In this document: positions 18,280 through 30,511 of the stretch, in pieces | Layout of the letters: the number at the start of each line of letters is the position of its first letter | How positions within the stretch are numbered: the stretch's first letter is position 1 | Assembly: GCA_943704495.1 (NCBI GenBank) | Contig: CALSCR010002252.1 | Span: forward strand, 1 to 33,992 | Direction of reading: 5' to 3' | Length of the DNA stretch: 33,992 nucleotides | DNA from: Pigoraptor chileana | Taxonomy: Eukaryota; Opisthokonta; Filasterea | Translations under genes and position numbers: made by a program | The notes under the pieces: model-generated | Databases searched by the model: none | Told to the model about the DNA's origin: nothing | What the model saw: only the letters and a program-made list of their open reading frames with translations

Positions 18280-20816
18280 CTACTTGATGGGAACCGACTT
18301 GACGATCCCCGAGCGGATGCCCGTGGATTCGCCCCCGTATGGCCCCCGGGGGGCGCTGTACTCGCGGACCTGGCTCTTTCGCTTGATGAGCGCCTTTTGG
18401 TACTTGACGCGGTGCTTGAGGCGGGGGTTGCGCTGCTCCTTCTTGCGCCGGGGCGTAAGTCCCTTATTCTTTTGCATCTGATAGTTGATGCCGCGCTTGC
18501 CTTCCACCGACTCTTCGCTCGCGTCTTCCATCGACGGTCTGGGAGTGGGCGTCATACACACACAGAAAGGAACGGAATCACACGCAGATCACATAACAAC
18601 ACGACAGAGTTGGTATTAAGCTTGTGCGTGGCATGCTTACACTGGAACAAAACGGACGTCCGACATATCAGACGAAATCACCGACAACGGACAACAAACA
18701 GCCAACCATCAAACAAGACAGGGAAACAGCAACACGGCATGCACACCTGTTGGCTTCTTCCCGCTCCTCCCGGACCTTGGCCCGCTTTGCCTTGACCTCC
18801 TCATAGTAAGCGTCCTCATCGCTGCCAACCTCTTCAATGGCGGCCTTGCGCTTATTGGACCCGCCCTCGGCACGTGCCTTCTGCTGCTTGCGTCGGTTGT
18901 TCTCTTCCGTCGCAAAGGCCTCCGCCGCACTCCTCCGCTTGAGCAGTTGATCTGCCGGATCTTCACCACGTGACGGCCGCGCAAGAGCCGCAATGTCACC
19001 AAAATCAGTGAGCTCCTCGAGCTCGTTCTTCAGGCGCCGCTGGTTGATTCCCTTGCGCTTTTTGTTGCCGTCCAGACGGATAAAGTTGTCTTCCTCATAG
19101 CGGCGGCGGTGTTCGACTTCGTCGGGATCCTCATCATCCTCATACTCGATGCCAGTGGGATCCTGCGGAAAGTTGGATCGGTAGGTGATTGTCAGCCGCA
19201 GCGGGAGACACTGGCGAGGATGCTTCATCCACACGGGCGCGCATTCGGAGACACAATAGCAATACTCCTCGAATCATCTTGTCTGCCCCAAACGACAACG
19301 ACAGCCTCAAAACGCATGACTAAGCGAAAGCACAGACACACACAATAATAACAACAACATCAATAACTACAACAACACACAAAAAGATCAACAACAAGAA
19401 CAACTACAACCCATGACTGCGCATGCACAATACCTTAATTTCGTCCGGCTTGTCACTGAGCTCTGCACGCAACTCGCGGATGACACTGCTTTTCAGTGCC
19501 CGCTGCTTCAGCTTGTCCTCCTTCGCCCTCTTCTTTCCTCCCTTCGAATCGTCCTCGTACGGCACCGCAAGCATTTTGCGTGCGACATACTTGCCGTCGG
19601 CGTCATCTGACTCGTCGGAATCGTCAGCGTGCTGTCCCTTCCCGTTGTCTTCGTCCTCATCAGAGTCGCCGCCCATCGCCGCGAGATTGGGCTTGAAGCG
19701 CAGCGGATCCTCGCTGGACGCACCGTTACCCGCGCCGGCGGCACTGCGGATGAGCTTGTCAATCTGGTACTTGAGCTTGTGGTCGAGCGGACGGAGCTTC
19801 TCGATGACCGCGCGGAGAGAGACGAGCTGTGCAATGACGGGGTGGTCCTTCACGGAGCGCCCCTCAGCCTTGAGAAGCAGATAAAACGCAATGTTCACGA
19901 GGTACGAGAGCAGGAGATGGAACTTCACCTCGAGGTAGCTGACGCCCTTGGACGTCGCGACGTCGCCTCCCTTGACGCGATCAAGCAGGGGCACCAACTG
20001 TCCCTCAACCGCAGACAGCTTGTCGCGGAACTCGGACAGCAGCTCGATGAGCTCGGGCGAATCCTTTGCAATCAGGTCCAGCTTTTCAGCCTTTGACAGC
20101 GCAGAAACGTCCCGCTGCACGGCCTCATGCTCAATATCGTCGTCATCCGCGGCAGCTGCCTTCTTCTTGGATGCGGCTTTCTTGCCTTTCTTCAACTGCT
20201 CCCCAAATGACGCATCCGGGACTTCAAAATCGGCGTCTGTCATCATCTGTGCCTGCTTCCGCTGCAAATTGCGCGCCTCGCGCTCCTCCTCCTCTGCAGC
20301 CTCGTCATCGTCCGTACTGTGGCCGAGATCCGCGTCCACATAGTCTGTGTTGTAGTACGCCGATCGCTTCTTGCCCCACTGCGCATCAAACTTATTCTCG
20401 TCAAACTCTTCGCCGCTGCCGCTTTCGTCGTCCTCGTCTCCGCTGGCATCATCGTCGCTGTCGTCATCCGAGCCGTCCGACTCACCGACGCCCATGACCG
20501 CTTCGTCATCGTCAAGATCGCTTCCGTCTTCCTTCTCCTCATCAAGCCCTGCGACCATCTGCTTCTCGCGCCTGCGGTTGAACACATCGACATCGTCGTA
20601 CACTCCCCCATCCTCGCTTCCAGATTCAAACGTCCCCGCATTGCCCCGAGCCGGCGGCCCCCTCCTCGGGGCACTGTCCTTGCGGCCACCTCCGCCGCGT
20701 GACCCTCCGAAAGAAGCGGGACTTCCGCCGCGACCGCCGCCGCCACGACTGCCGCCGCCACGACCGCCACGACCGCCGCCGCCGCGAGCGGAACCGCGCC
20801 CGCGACCCCTGGCCAT
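18280..20816 (-). CDS. UTP3: UTP3/Sas10, small-subunit processome protein
   Basis: Nucleolar component of the small-subunit processome needed for 18S pre-rRNA processing. Three exons on the minus strand: 20816-19434, 19162-18747 and 18538-18280, giving 685 residues with consistent phases. An RGG-rich N-terminus (about 1-60) is followed by acidic tracts and a WGKKRSAYYNTDY segment typical of the family. The Sas10/Utp3/C1D helical domain is at about 235-325 (KLDLIAKDSPELIELL, VKFHLLLSYLVNIAFYLLLK, HPVIAQLVSLR). The conserved C-terminal Sas10 domain fills exon 3 (GKRGINYQMQKNKGLTPRRK, then NPRLKHR, SGIRSGIVKSV). Human and yeast relatives lack, as far as I recall, such a long RGG start, which suggests arginine methylation or RNA binding. 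It shares a divergent promoter with the USP25/28 gene. Identity is very secure. Confidence 0.95.
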
Positions 20817-21350
20817 CTCTGTTTGAATGCAAAGGCGCTCGACAAAACAACGGGCAACAACAACGCTAAAACAAAGAACTTATTCCACAAAAAACAATGC
20901 TAATTATGTGCAGAAAAGTGTGTCGTTCGGGAACGCATGATGGGAGGATTACAATTATTTGTGTGTGGCGTGCTTGACTCCGCGTAATGGCACGAGGGAG
21001 CAGCAGTCACTCAAAACCTTTGCACGTGCTGATTGTCAATGAAGTCACGTGACACAGGTGGAAATCTCGCAGAGTAACTCTGGAGTAAAGAGAGTAAATC
21101 CTCCTTTTGAAAATTGATCACGTGAGGATGGTTACTACCGCGTCAACTTTGCGGAATTCACAGTTTTCGTCAGGCAAATTGATCTGCAACTGCACTTCAT
21201 ACTCGAAAAGTATAAGATTATGCAAAATCGTTTTATTACACTCGAGGCATTGGTATTGGTATTGGCATAAGTTGTGGTTTGCAGCTGTTGCACAAAGGCA
21301 TCTCGGTTCGTGCACTGAAGCCCGTGTCTCTGGGTGGGGGCGGCTTAGGA
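20817..21350. promoter_or_regulatory. Divergent promoter region UTP3 / USP25-28 with three CACGTG boxes
   Basis: A 534-bp spacer between two divergent start codons. CACGTG occurs at 21023-21028, 21046-21051 and 21119-21124, the last two reading CACGTGA. These are E-box sites for bHLH/bZIP factors. A role in expression of the pair is inferred from position. No coding sequence is seen. Confidence 0.5.
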
Positions 21351-24300
21351 ATGAGTGGTGCCGCAGACAGCAACCATGTTCAACAACTGTGTGAGATCTT
21401 CCCTCTCTGCACGCCTTTGCAGGCGGACAGAATATTGCAGGTGAGTGGTTTTTTCATTCTGCGCTCTCTATCGCTCGCTCTCTATTTTGCTCCCTCTCTC
21501 TGTTTCGCTTCCCTATGGCACAGCCAGCTGCAGGTGAATCAAACTTGCGTTGACTCGCAGTGGTCTCTAGTCTGGCAAGCATCTTTGGCGAACTCTCCGT
21601 TTTTCGTCATTTATGTCTCCTTGCGTTCAAGAACTGTACACGGAAGTGACCGTTATCGCATCTGCTGACTTTGTTGCAGAAATTCAATAACTCTTTGGAG
21701 CGGTCTTTGGAATGGATGATGACGAACGACGGGGTACGCAATCATAGTGTGCTGTATGCCTTTGGCGCATCACGAGTTCCCTCCCTGCTTGCTGAATCTA
21801 GGTTCAAAGACATGTTGTGTCAGTCAAATGCCGCGTCAATGACATAGTGGCATGCATTGTCCCGCTTCCCTGTGTGCTTATCTTTAACCGGTTTTAACCC
21901 GCGTGTGCTTTTTCTATTGCTTGTGTGTTACCAGTCGTACGAGATTGCAGAGTCCTCAGGTAAGCCGTATGCACTTGTTCGATGGACCGCACCTGTACAT
22001 GCTGTAAACGGATGCTTCTGATTGTGTAGTCACTGTAACGTGTAATATTTTGTGCGCATCGTCCACTTAGCACAACATATGTCCACTCTGCAGAGATGGC
22101 GGTGGTTCCATACGGCCCCACGCTCGCGCCCGACAACCTGCCGCCCCTTCTGGAACTTGATGGTCAAACTGGGGCGTCGGGGCCAAGCGACGGGGCAGCA
22201 GGCGGTCACCGTAGTAGTCCTGTCGAGGTGGTGGATCTGACTGGGGGCGTGTCGGGTCCGGGGAAACGACAGAGGGAAGAAGACGAACTGGAGCAGGCGC
22301 TGCACATCAGTAAGTCGCAGGTGCACGAGGACGAGGACGCCAACATACGCAAGGCAATGGCGGAGAGCCTCGCGTCCCACAACTCGGCGACAGAGGAAAC
22401 AGCAATGATGCTTTATAAGATGGCTTCTGGGCCCGTGTCGTCGAATCCATACGACAACGCGCAGATAGAGGGCATGCCTGCGGGGCTTGTCAACTGTGGC
22501 AACACGTGTTACTTCAACGCCCTTGTGCAGATCTTCTTCTCGCTTATTGACCTCCGAAACTGTGTGCTTTCTGTCGATCCAACTGTAATCGATGCCATCA
22601 ATGCGGGCGGCGAGACATCCTGTGAGCAATCTTTTGGTAGTGTGTTGTATGTCTGTTTGTGTGATTAAGATAGTCTGTACTTTATCTGACTATATATTGT
22701 CAAATCGCATACGGTCCGCCCTCGGACGTGTCTGTCACTTAATAGTTGGATCGCGTGTATTAATAATCTGCCTGTATCTCGCTCCTTCACATTCCATCTG
22801 GACGCACATCTGACGCATTTTTTTCTTGTGTGGTTGCATCCCATCACCCGCAACACTGCGCCGCTCACCCCATCACAGCGCGCGGGGGTCAGCAGGCCCG
22901 CTTCTTGCACGAGCTCCAGCGTCTCTTTGCTTTCATGGTCCACACGCGCCGAAGATTCATCGATCCATCCGGACTGCTAGGGGCCATTATTGGTAACACA
23001 GGGCAGCCAATTGCGATTGGTGATCAGCAGGATGTGATTGAGTTTAATGACGTGTTTATCAAGCGGGCTGAGGAGGCGTTCGAGAAGGTCAAGGTGGACG
23101 ATGCGAATCCCATCAAGCAGTGAGTGCGCGTGTGGCGCACCTGCGAGTGCCATTGTCCTTCTGTTTTTGACTTGCGTGGTCATGCATGCGTTTGCATTGA
23201 AGACGCGCGTGGAATTACTTGATACGCACAGGCAGTGGCACTATGTGTACAAGGCGGTTGTGTCTCCACATGCACACGCGTGTACGATGAAGCATCGATG
23301 TTTGTAAATGGTTCCCAGGTCTATCCTTTTACCTTCATGTGTTTTGGATTTTATGACCACGGTGCCTGCGACACTGACTGTAACCATACACTACCTTGCT
23401 GTTGCGGAGTTCGTGGGCAAAAGGCCAAGGCAATGAAAATGCATGCGTCTCTCCCCCATTTTGGCTCTGTCGAATCCATGTGCATAGCAACCTCAGACAC
23501 TGACCTGAATCCCACATCTCTCTGTTGGTTCCGCCCCATCCTCAGGCTATTCTACGGGCGAACGCGGGTGACTGTGCTCTGCCCCGAGACTGCGGATGAG
23601 TCGCATTCAGAGAGCACAATGACGGAGGAGTTCCTTCATATTATTGCGCCAGTGGAGGAGTGTCGCACAGTGTACGATTCGCTCGATCAGTTCACTGCGG
23701 CGAGCGATATTGAGGACTTTGAGACGCCGAGTGGACGCCGGGTGCGCGCACGTCGGGAGGTGTGGATCGAGTCGGCACCGCCCGTTCTAATGATTCAGCT
23801 GCAGCGGGCGCGATACAATGCACAGCTGGGCGTGACGGAGAAGCTCAACACGCCGCTTGAATACTGCAAGACGCTGTTTATGGAGCGGTACATGGCGGAT
23901 CAAAAGGAACGCACGCGCGAGATTCGTGCTCGCATCGATGTGCTGCGGCAGCGGCGCGCACGGTTGAGCAATCTTCTCCAGTCACACGCAAACTTCCAGG
24001 GATCCGGGGTTGCGATTGATGCCATATTACGAATGTCAGCCAGCTACATTGCGGGGGCTGGGGAGAAAGGGGAAGACGGGGGGCTCTACGGTGCATGTGT
24101 GGAGCTGTCGTCGCAAGCCTCGCAGTATTCGCAACTGCCGCCCTCTGAAGCGCACACCGAAACCACGCGCGAATTGCTCATCACTCACGCTGATTTATGC
24201 GAGACGTGCATGTCGAACCTCCGATCGGATATCGCAAACGTTGACGTGGAAATATCGCACATGTTTGATGGCATGTGCAATCTGCCGTATGAGCTACGCG

Positions 24301-26330
24301 GCGTGTTGGTCCATGACGGGCAGGCCGGGGTGGGCCACTACTGGGCATACATTTGTGACGACTCGCAAACGTGGCGAAAATTCAACGACACAAACGTCTC
24401 TGTTGTGTCCGAGCAGGACGTTTACCTCGAGTCTGTGGGGGGTCACAGGAATGCGAGTGCGTATTGCCTCGTGTATGTCGACCGCCAGCGCGAGGGAGGG
24501 CTGCGACAGATAGCCGATGCACTCGTCGCCGTGGTTGACGCGGACAATCAAAAGCTGCTTGACGAACTTGCAACATGGGACGCCGCCCACGCACCCGTGC
24601 CCCTTTCGCAGCAGTCCACTGCATCGGGAGACGCTGTGCACGTGCCTGCAGAGACGTCATGCGATGCCTCTGCAGTGCCCATGGAGGTGCAATACGCCGA
24701 TTACAACAACGAGGTGGCCGGCGAATCATCGCCGCCGCCGCTCTTTGCGGATGGGCCAATGGCCCCCCCGGATGGTGCGGTGCAGCCGCAATCCGTCCAT
24801 GCGCACGTGCCGTTGGACACCCCAATGACCGTGGCGCCGACCGCCCGCAGGCCGTCAAAGCACTCCGCCAGCAATGTGCTGCCGCTCGTTGTGAGTGTGC
24901 GCATAGTCATCAACGAGGGCGAGTGGCCGACCGCATACCGACGCGACGTCGCGCGTTATTCCCGGCTGTTCAACGATGTGTCGCCGGCATCGATTCTAGG
25001 AGGACTCCCGCTCTACTTGCACGCTGCGACAAAGGAGAGCTCTGCGTCCCCTCTGTTCCAGCGTGCGATTGTGGAAGGCCTTGTCGTGCGTGTCACTGGG
25101 AGAGGCATTTCTCACCTCAACGACATTGAGCAGGCTAATCTCTCGATTGTGTGCAAAAGTGTTGGCGTCTGCCTTGAAATACCGTGTCCCCCGGCATTCC
25201 GTGCGATGATGAGGGCGTTTCGGGTGTGCCAAAAGGCGGCGCTTCACTTTGCACTCGCGGTGGAAGCCGTTGATAAGGAGAGGTGGGTGGTGTCACGTGC
25301 GCCTTTTTGTCGGTAAGGCGGGAGGGAGCACCTGTTATTGATGGATGCCTTCATGTATGCCCTATCGTCTGCCGCATCTATCCCACCGCTTATTTCAAAT
25401 GCACTGCACACGCTGTTTTCATAATGCCGCACCACCGTTGCCTTGGTTGTTTCAACGCACTGCAGCGGCTCTTATGTGCAATTCTGCCACGCATTTCACG
25501 CCGCGCGGTACAATATGCAACTTGTCCTCAACCAGCAGCCCTCGCTGCCGATGGCGGTATTTTCGGCGGCACTTGGCGAGGCTATCAAGGTGATCTTTCG
25601 TCATGGTGTATTGTGTCGCAAATCAATTCCCTTGTGACGGGTCCTAGAAATGGTCTTCTCGGCTTTTGCTGTGCTTCCGCATCTTTGCTAAATATGGTGT
25701 GTGCTGGCCATAACAGGCCTATCTTGGCGATGCATTCCGCGCGTTGAACGATGGCCACGCCGGCGGAGATGGCGCTGGCCTCAGAGAGTCACTGCAAACC
25801 GCGACAGCCGCCGTCCGTGCTTTACGGCTCTTTGCTTCACCCACAAATAGTCCGGTGGGACGAATACTCGATGGCTCCCAATTGAACAGCATTCAAACAG
25901 AATGGATGGAGCTGGCTGAAAATCTTCAAACAAATGAAGGTGCGGCTTTTGTGGCGTAATTTCGATCGTATCGTCATTGCAATGTTCATTTTCACGCTCG
26001 CATGTCTATTCAAAGGTGGGGTATGCTCACACTGGATCTATACCCTCATGACTTTTGTGTGTACTGCTAGGTCTCTGTGCGAGTGTGCCCGCATTGGTTA
26101 CGGCGCTCGTGGCCGACCCCGAGGATGTTGTCAGTGGCGTAGATACGCCTTATGCGCCAGACGCCCTGGGCCGTGCCTTTTCGCGGCGAGCCAAGGACCT
26201 GGGCATCGCAACGCTCGTGGAAAAGGAGACTGTTCAAATGCTGGAGTCAGCGGATCCAGAGTATGTTGCGACCCTCTTCCGCAGTGCAAGTGCAGCATTT
26301 AAGGAGCGACCTGTAATGTCTGTAGCCTAA
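21351..26330 (+). CDS. USP25/USP28: USP25/USP28-type ubiquitin-specific protease
   Basis: Cysteine protease that removes ubiquitin from proteins. Nine exons: 21351-21440, 21680-21733, 21935-21959, 22094-22621, 22879-23119, 23546-25282, 25466-25589, 25717-25939 and 26071-26330, giving 1093 residues. The N-terminus holds a short UBA-like helical segment (about 1-50), a SUMO-interaction motif VEVVDLT (100-106), and two ubiquitin-interacting motifs (EEDELEQALHISKSQ about 118-132; ANIRKAMAESLASH about 139-152). This is the order found in animal USP25/28. The catalytic domain has the Cys box GNTCYFNALVQ (Cys195), the QQDVIEF box, the His box VGHYWAYI (His577) and FND (593-594), so it looks active. 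Between them, RYMADQKERTREIRARIDVL and the following helices correspond to the USP25/28-specific insertion that mediates oligomerisation in the human enzymes. The C-terminal about 400 residues are helical and match no named domain I can assign. Very secure to family; USP25 versus USP28 cannot be separated, as this may predate their split. Confidence 0.94.
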
Positions 26331-27216
26331 TTAATGTCGGCGGATGTGTGTCGTCACTGACGGGTGGAGGAGACGGGGTGAAATAATGTAATGGTGCTTG
26401 CGTTCTCATTCGATGTCAGTATCAGCAATTTGTGTCTACCGTGTATTGGCAATATACTCCGCTCGGCAGTAAAGGCATCCATTGAAGTCAAGGTTGCAAT
26501 GGCACTAGTTTTGTCTACTGAGTGATAATGACATCTTTTGCGTAACTCTGATGCATTCTCAAATTAGCCAGCCCGCAGGATGTGTTTGGCAGTTCTTGCA
26601 GCAATTAAAATGATGTGAAGTCACTGTAGCAGTCGTGTCATAAATTAGTGGCTGTCAATCGTTTGTAAACCAAGTCGCAGGATCTTGCTATCATTAACTT
26701 GTGCTACACCGCTGCAGTTAACTGAACCAGGGATTGATTATTGTTTGTTTATGTACATTTACCCAATTCCACGACACGGCCGCACATTACAACACACGGC
26801 AGTCCAAGTGTGTAAACAGCTCAAAATACTCAGGAGCTCAAAATACTCAGGAGATAAACAGATTCGGACTTGAAAAACTAGAAACAAAAAAACCGTAAAT
26901 TGAAAACGAGTGAAATGCGAAGACGGACGAAAACAATTGGACTAATGGCGAGGGACTTGCGGTCCCTCAGGCGCACGCAAATTCAAAACGCAGCCGCTTG
27001 ACAAAAATATACAACGCTGAAGAGGCGATAAACTCACAGACACACTCTCAATCAACAATAAAGGGGGTCCAAATGCACAGCCACTGTCTGGGCGGTCAGT
27101 GAGTAGACGAGACCGATTCATCCCTTCACTGCCGGTGATATGAACGTTGTCACCACTCGGTAATTACGTAGACAACGTGGGCGCCACGCGACGCTCGTCC
27201 AGACAAACAGTTCTGA
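26331..27216. other. Convergent 3' spacer between USP25/28 and the RCC1-repeat gene
   Basis: No gene supported in 886 bp. A+T content looks higher than in the coding flanks. An AATAAA lies at about 27056 on the plus strand, too far from the USP stop to assign confidently. A 17-bp tandem duplication is at 26818-26851. Confidence 0.6.
26818..26851. repeat. 17-bp exact tandem duplication
   Basis: AGCTCAAAATACTCAGG occurs twice in direct succession (26818-26834 and 26835-26851) in the convergent spacer. It is a small recent duplication with no evident function. Confidence 0.9.
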
Positions 27217-29472
27217 TTAGAGATTCGTTCGGGACGACTTCTTCTCCAGATTCGGCTGCGGCGTAATCGGGCCGATTGGCGTGTCAGGAAAATCACACAA
27301 ATCACCACCAATTGCAGCGAGGTCGTCGTCGCCGTCTCCGTCTCCATCCCCGTCGAATTTATGCAGCAATTTGAGCAACTTCTCTTGCGCAACGGACGGT
27401 TTCGAGTACAGCCTTCGCACACCCTCCAGGCGCGACTGCAGCTTGACCCGCTTAGGCGTCTCGTCCGCAGCCACAAGGATGGCTGGATGGTTACCCCCGG
27501 CGTCGCCGTCAGTGGTCGCGTGCAACCTTGGGCGGGCGGATTTTGGCCGCTGCAGCAGGCGCCCCCCCGGAGGCGAAGACACGCCCGCTACTGCCGGTGT
27601 GTCCCCCTGCGCACGATCGGCGTCGTCGTGTGCGTTGTTGCGCTCGGCAGCATCCGCGGCCAACGGCGACGACGGATGCGCTGATTTGGGACGTGCAGTC
27701 TGGGAGCGCTTGTGGAGCAGCCGTCCGCTCGGCTGGTACTCGGCACGCGGTACATCGGCGGTGGTTGTCATGGACACCGCCGCCACAGCCGCCGCGGAGG
27801 AGGCGCCATTCATCGCGCTTGCAGATGCAGAATCCTCCGTCGAAAAACGCACTTTTGGCGCAGGGCCCCTCTGGTCGTCTTCACCCCCGCATATCGTTAT
27901 TGCGTGCCCCGAGAGCGAGAGAGATGCGGCGTCCGAGTGGGGCGATGACGACGCCGTCCGCAAGACTCCACGGTCACTATGTGCCACACGCGCGCCCACT
28001 GCATTGGCACCCGCAGTTGATGAGATTGCACTCCCGGATGCAGAGGAGAGCCGTCCACTGGACGACCGCGTTGATTGCGAAGACTGAGGTCGCGCGCCTG
28101 TTGCGCTTGGCGGGCGAGGGGGCGTCGGTGGGCGCGCGATGCCCGATGACAGCCGTCGTGTCAGACCAGGTTTGTCCCCCGTGCCCACTACTGCCTCCGC
28201 TGCACCGCTCGCGGATGGGCCCGGGCTGTCGGTCGCAGGATTTCCGACAGCCACATTCCCCGGCGGACAGTCAGCAAGCCCAAGCTCATTTGTAACAATG
28301 AGAGTGGTTTTCAGTATGGACGTCAGCGGCGTCGCATTGGCGGGCGACACTTCGGTGCTTTGTTGTTGGGTCGCGGCTTTCTTTGGTATGCTCGCGATGA
28401 GCGGTTCGTCCATCACGGCGCGATAGTAAGCAATCCGCCGCTGCTTCTCACTCTGAGGATCCGCCGCAGACGCCAGAGCAACGGACGCGGCGCCCTTTGC
28501 TGCAGGTGAAGAGTGCTTGAGCGTCGGTGCTGGACGTGGCCTCAGAATGGCCGCCGCATGCCAGCCACCGCAGGCGACGTCGGCGTATAACATGCCTTTG
28601 GGTGCCTCACACACCATGGGCTCCCACACACAGAGGCGCGATTCGCCCACACGCCCTTCCTCTGCGCAAACGACGTTGTTTGTGTTGCGACCCCAAATGT
28701 GTGCAGACGCACCGTCACATGACAGAGCCACACTAAACCATTCGCCAGCTCCGATGGAGGCAACACGCGCTCCTTTGAGAGCGGCAATCGCGCGCGGACG
28801 CGGCACATTGATCACATCCTTGCCGTGCCCCAACTGCCCGTGCTGACCCCGGCCCCAGCTGTACACGACACCTCCCTCGGCAATTGCAAGCGAGTGCGTG
28901 CCTCCACACGCTACACGCAGACAGGCGCCTTCGGCAAGCCCCGCGAGAGGAGTCGGCGTCATTGCATCCCCAGACTGCCCGCATGCCACCCTGCTTCCCC
29001 ATATGTACATTGTCCCGGCAGAACAAAGTGCAACAGTGTGCGCAGTTCCACACGCCACCTGAGTCACGAGGACGCCCTCCAGAGAGGTGATCTTTCGTGG
29101 ACACGCCTCGTCGGCGCGTGTGCCGTGTCCGAGTTGCCCCTCACCACCGCCCCCACAACTGTAGACCGAGCCGTCATCGATCACAAAGACAGAATGTTTG
29201 GATCCACACGCAACTGATCGCACGGGACGACTACACACTGAGATTGCCCGCGGAATCACCGGACTCCTCTTGAATTCGGTCTCACTAAAATTGTAACCAA
29301 GCTGCGCATTGTAGTTGCTGCCAAAGCCGTAGCAGTTGCCAGCGGCAGTCCACACAACTGTGAAGCGATTGCCGCACGCGAGGCCCACAACGGCCGACTC
29401 ATCCGATGGCCTGCTAATCAACACACGCACCGGAACATGGGTTGATGCTGCCTCCCCGTTGCCCAGCCTGCG

Positions 29473-29503
<31 letters not shown>

Positions 29504-29993
29504 CACACGCAGAGAGTCGGGAGACAATGAGTGAGATACACACAACACATGTCCAACGTGCGTGACGTGTGCGTGCCCTGGACACACATACACACACAAG
29601 TACTCACTGTCCGCTGGTTCCATTGCCCCATGCAAAAATCTCGCCCGAATGTGTCACAATGCACGTGTGACTCGACCCGCACGCAACTGATTTGGGCGCG
29701 GATAATGTCAGCGGCGCTGCTGCGGCCGGTTCAACATCACACTGTGTTTCCGTCGCATTCTGTCCGTGTTCGCCAGATCCCCACACAAGCAGATACGACG
29801 GCTGCACCACCAAAGGCGGCTGTTGTCGCACATGCCGTTCGTGCTGTGAAGTGGGAGCTGTGTGCAATATTCGCTGCGCTGTTAGAGTGTTTGTTTCCGC
29901 GACAGAAACGAAATTCTTGGACGACGCCGAATTGTCGGGCGGTTCATCGACGGGCATCACGCCCGCACCAGGTGCCGTATGCGACGGCGGCAT
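27217..29993 (-). CDS. RCC1-repeat (seven-bladed propeller) protein with long disordered tail
   Basis: Two exons, 29993-29608 and 29467-27217, giving 878 residues; the junction restores the RCC1 signature GNGTSGQLGNG. Residues about 48-437 form about seven RCC1 repeats (YLLVWGSGEHGQ, EIFAWGNGTSGQLG, CYGFGSNYNAQLG, SVYSCGGGGEGQLG, TMYIWGSRVACGQ, VVYSWGRGQHGQLG, HIWGRN), alternating with VACGxxHT/S blades. Such propellers serve as Ran GEFs or as protein scaffolds; I see nothing proving Ran activity. The second half (about 440-800) is proline/serine/alanine-rich and looks disordered. It contains two related motifs, GRLLHKR...RPKSAHP and GRLLQRPKSARP. The last about 75 residues hold a basic helix (RLEGVRRLYSKPSVAQEKLL) followed by a DGDGDGDGDDD acidic run. 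The minus-strand ATG at 29982-ish context fits a start at 29993. The protein is unnamed; propeller identity is secure. Confidence 0.9.
29473..29497 (-). repeat. (GT)n microsatellite ending at the RCC1-gene splice acceptor
   Basis: About 12 CA units on the plus strand, which are GT units in the sense direction. They run to within 6 nt of exon 2, so the GT run takes the place normally held by a polypyrimidine tract. Confidence 0.9.
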
Positions 29994-30511
29994 CTTATTA
30001 TCTCCTCATTATCAAAATGTTGCGTCCACAGAAGGCACAGCCGCCCGTTTCTGACACGATGTGAATTCGCTTGCAAAAGTCGTCGCGCATACAACACCGT
30101 TTCCGAAACTACTGTGCCTCGTCGACGTCCCAAATAGCGTTGAACAAACAAACAGGGGGAGCCCGCGTGCATTGCAGTCCAACGACTGTCTCCGTTCGTC
30201 AATGCTGTTCACGTCTCGCTGCTTACGTTGTCGGATCAACATATTCGCACTTGCACGCCCAGTACAAATGTACCAACAATCGCACTTTGAATTGCAATGA
30301 CGCACAATGAGGGCGGCGCGTTTCTATGGCTGCGACGATCAACGCGAGGCACGTGACCAATCAATCACGTGATCCGAATTTCTCTCCCTCGTGCGCGACT
30401 CCCAATACAAGCAGTGAACTGATATGCCTGAAAAGCAGCCTTACGTTATACTTGGCAACCCTGCTATTACACCACACATACGCACTCAACTGCGTCGATC
30501 CATGAGGCGAA
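29994..30511. promoter_or_regulatory. Divergent promoter region RCC1 gene / DUF5522 gene
   Basis: A 518-bp spacer between divergent genes. At 30350-30371 two CACGTGA E-boxes (30350 and 30366) flank a CCAAT box (ACCAAT at 30355-30360). The cluster lies about 150 bp before the first ATG of the DUF5522 gene. No coding sequence is supported. Confidence 0.5.

Noticed and set aside
23235-23545. Open frame continuing from USP exon 6 back into the preceding intron
   Set aside because: The upstream translation has no USP similarity, while splicing 23119 to 23546 restores NPIKQLFYGRTRV in the family pattern with correct phase.
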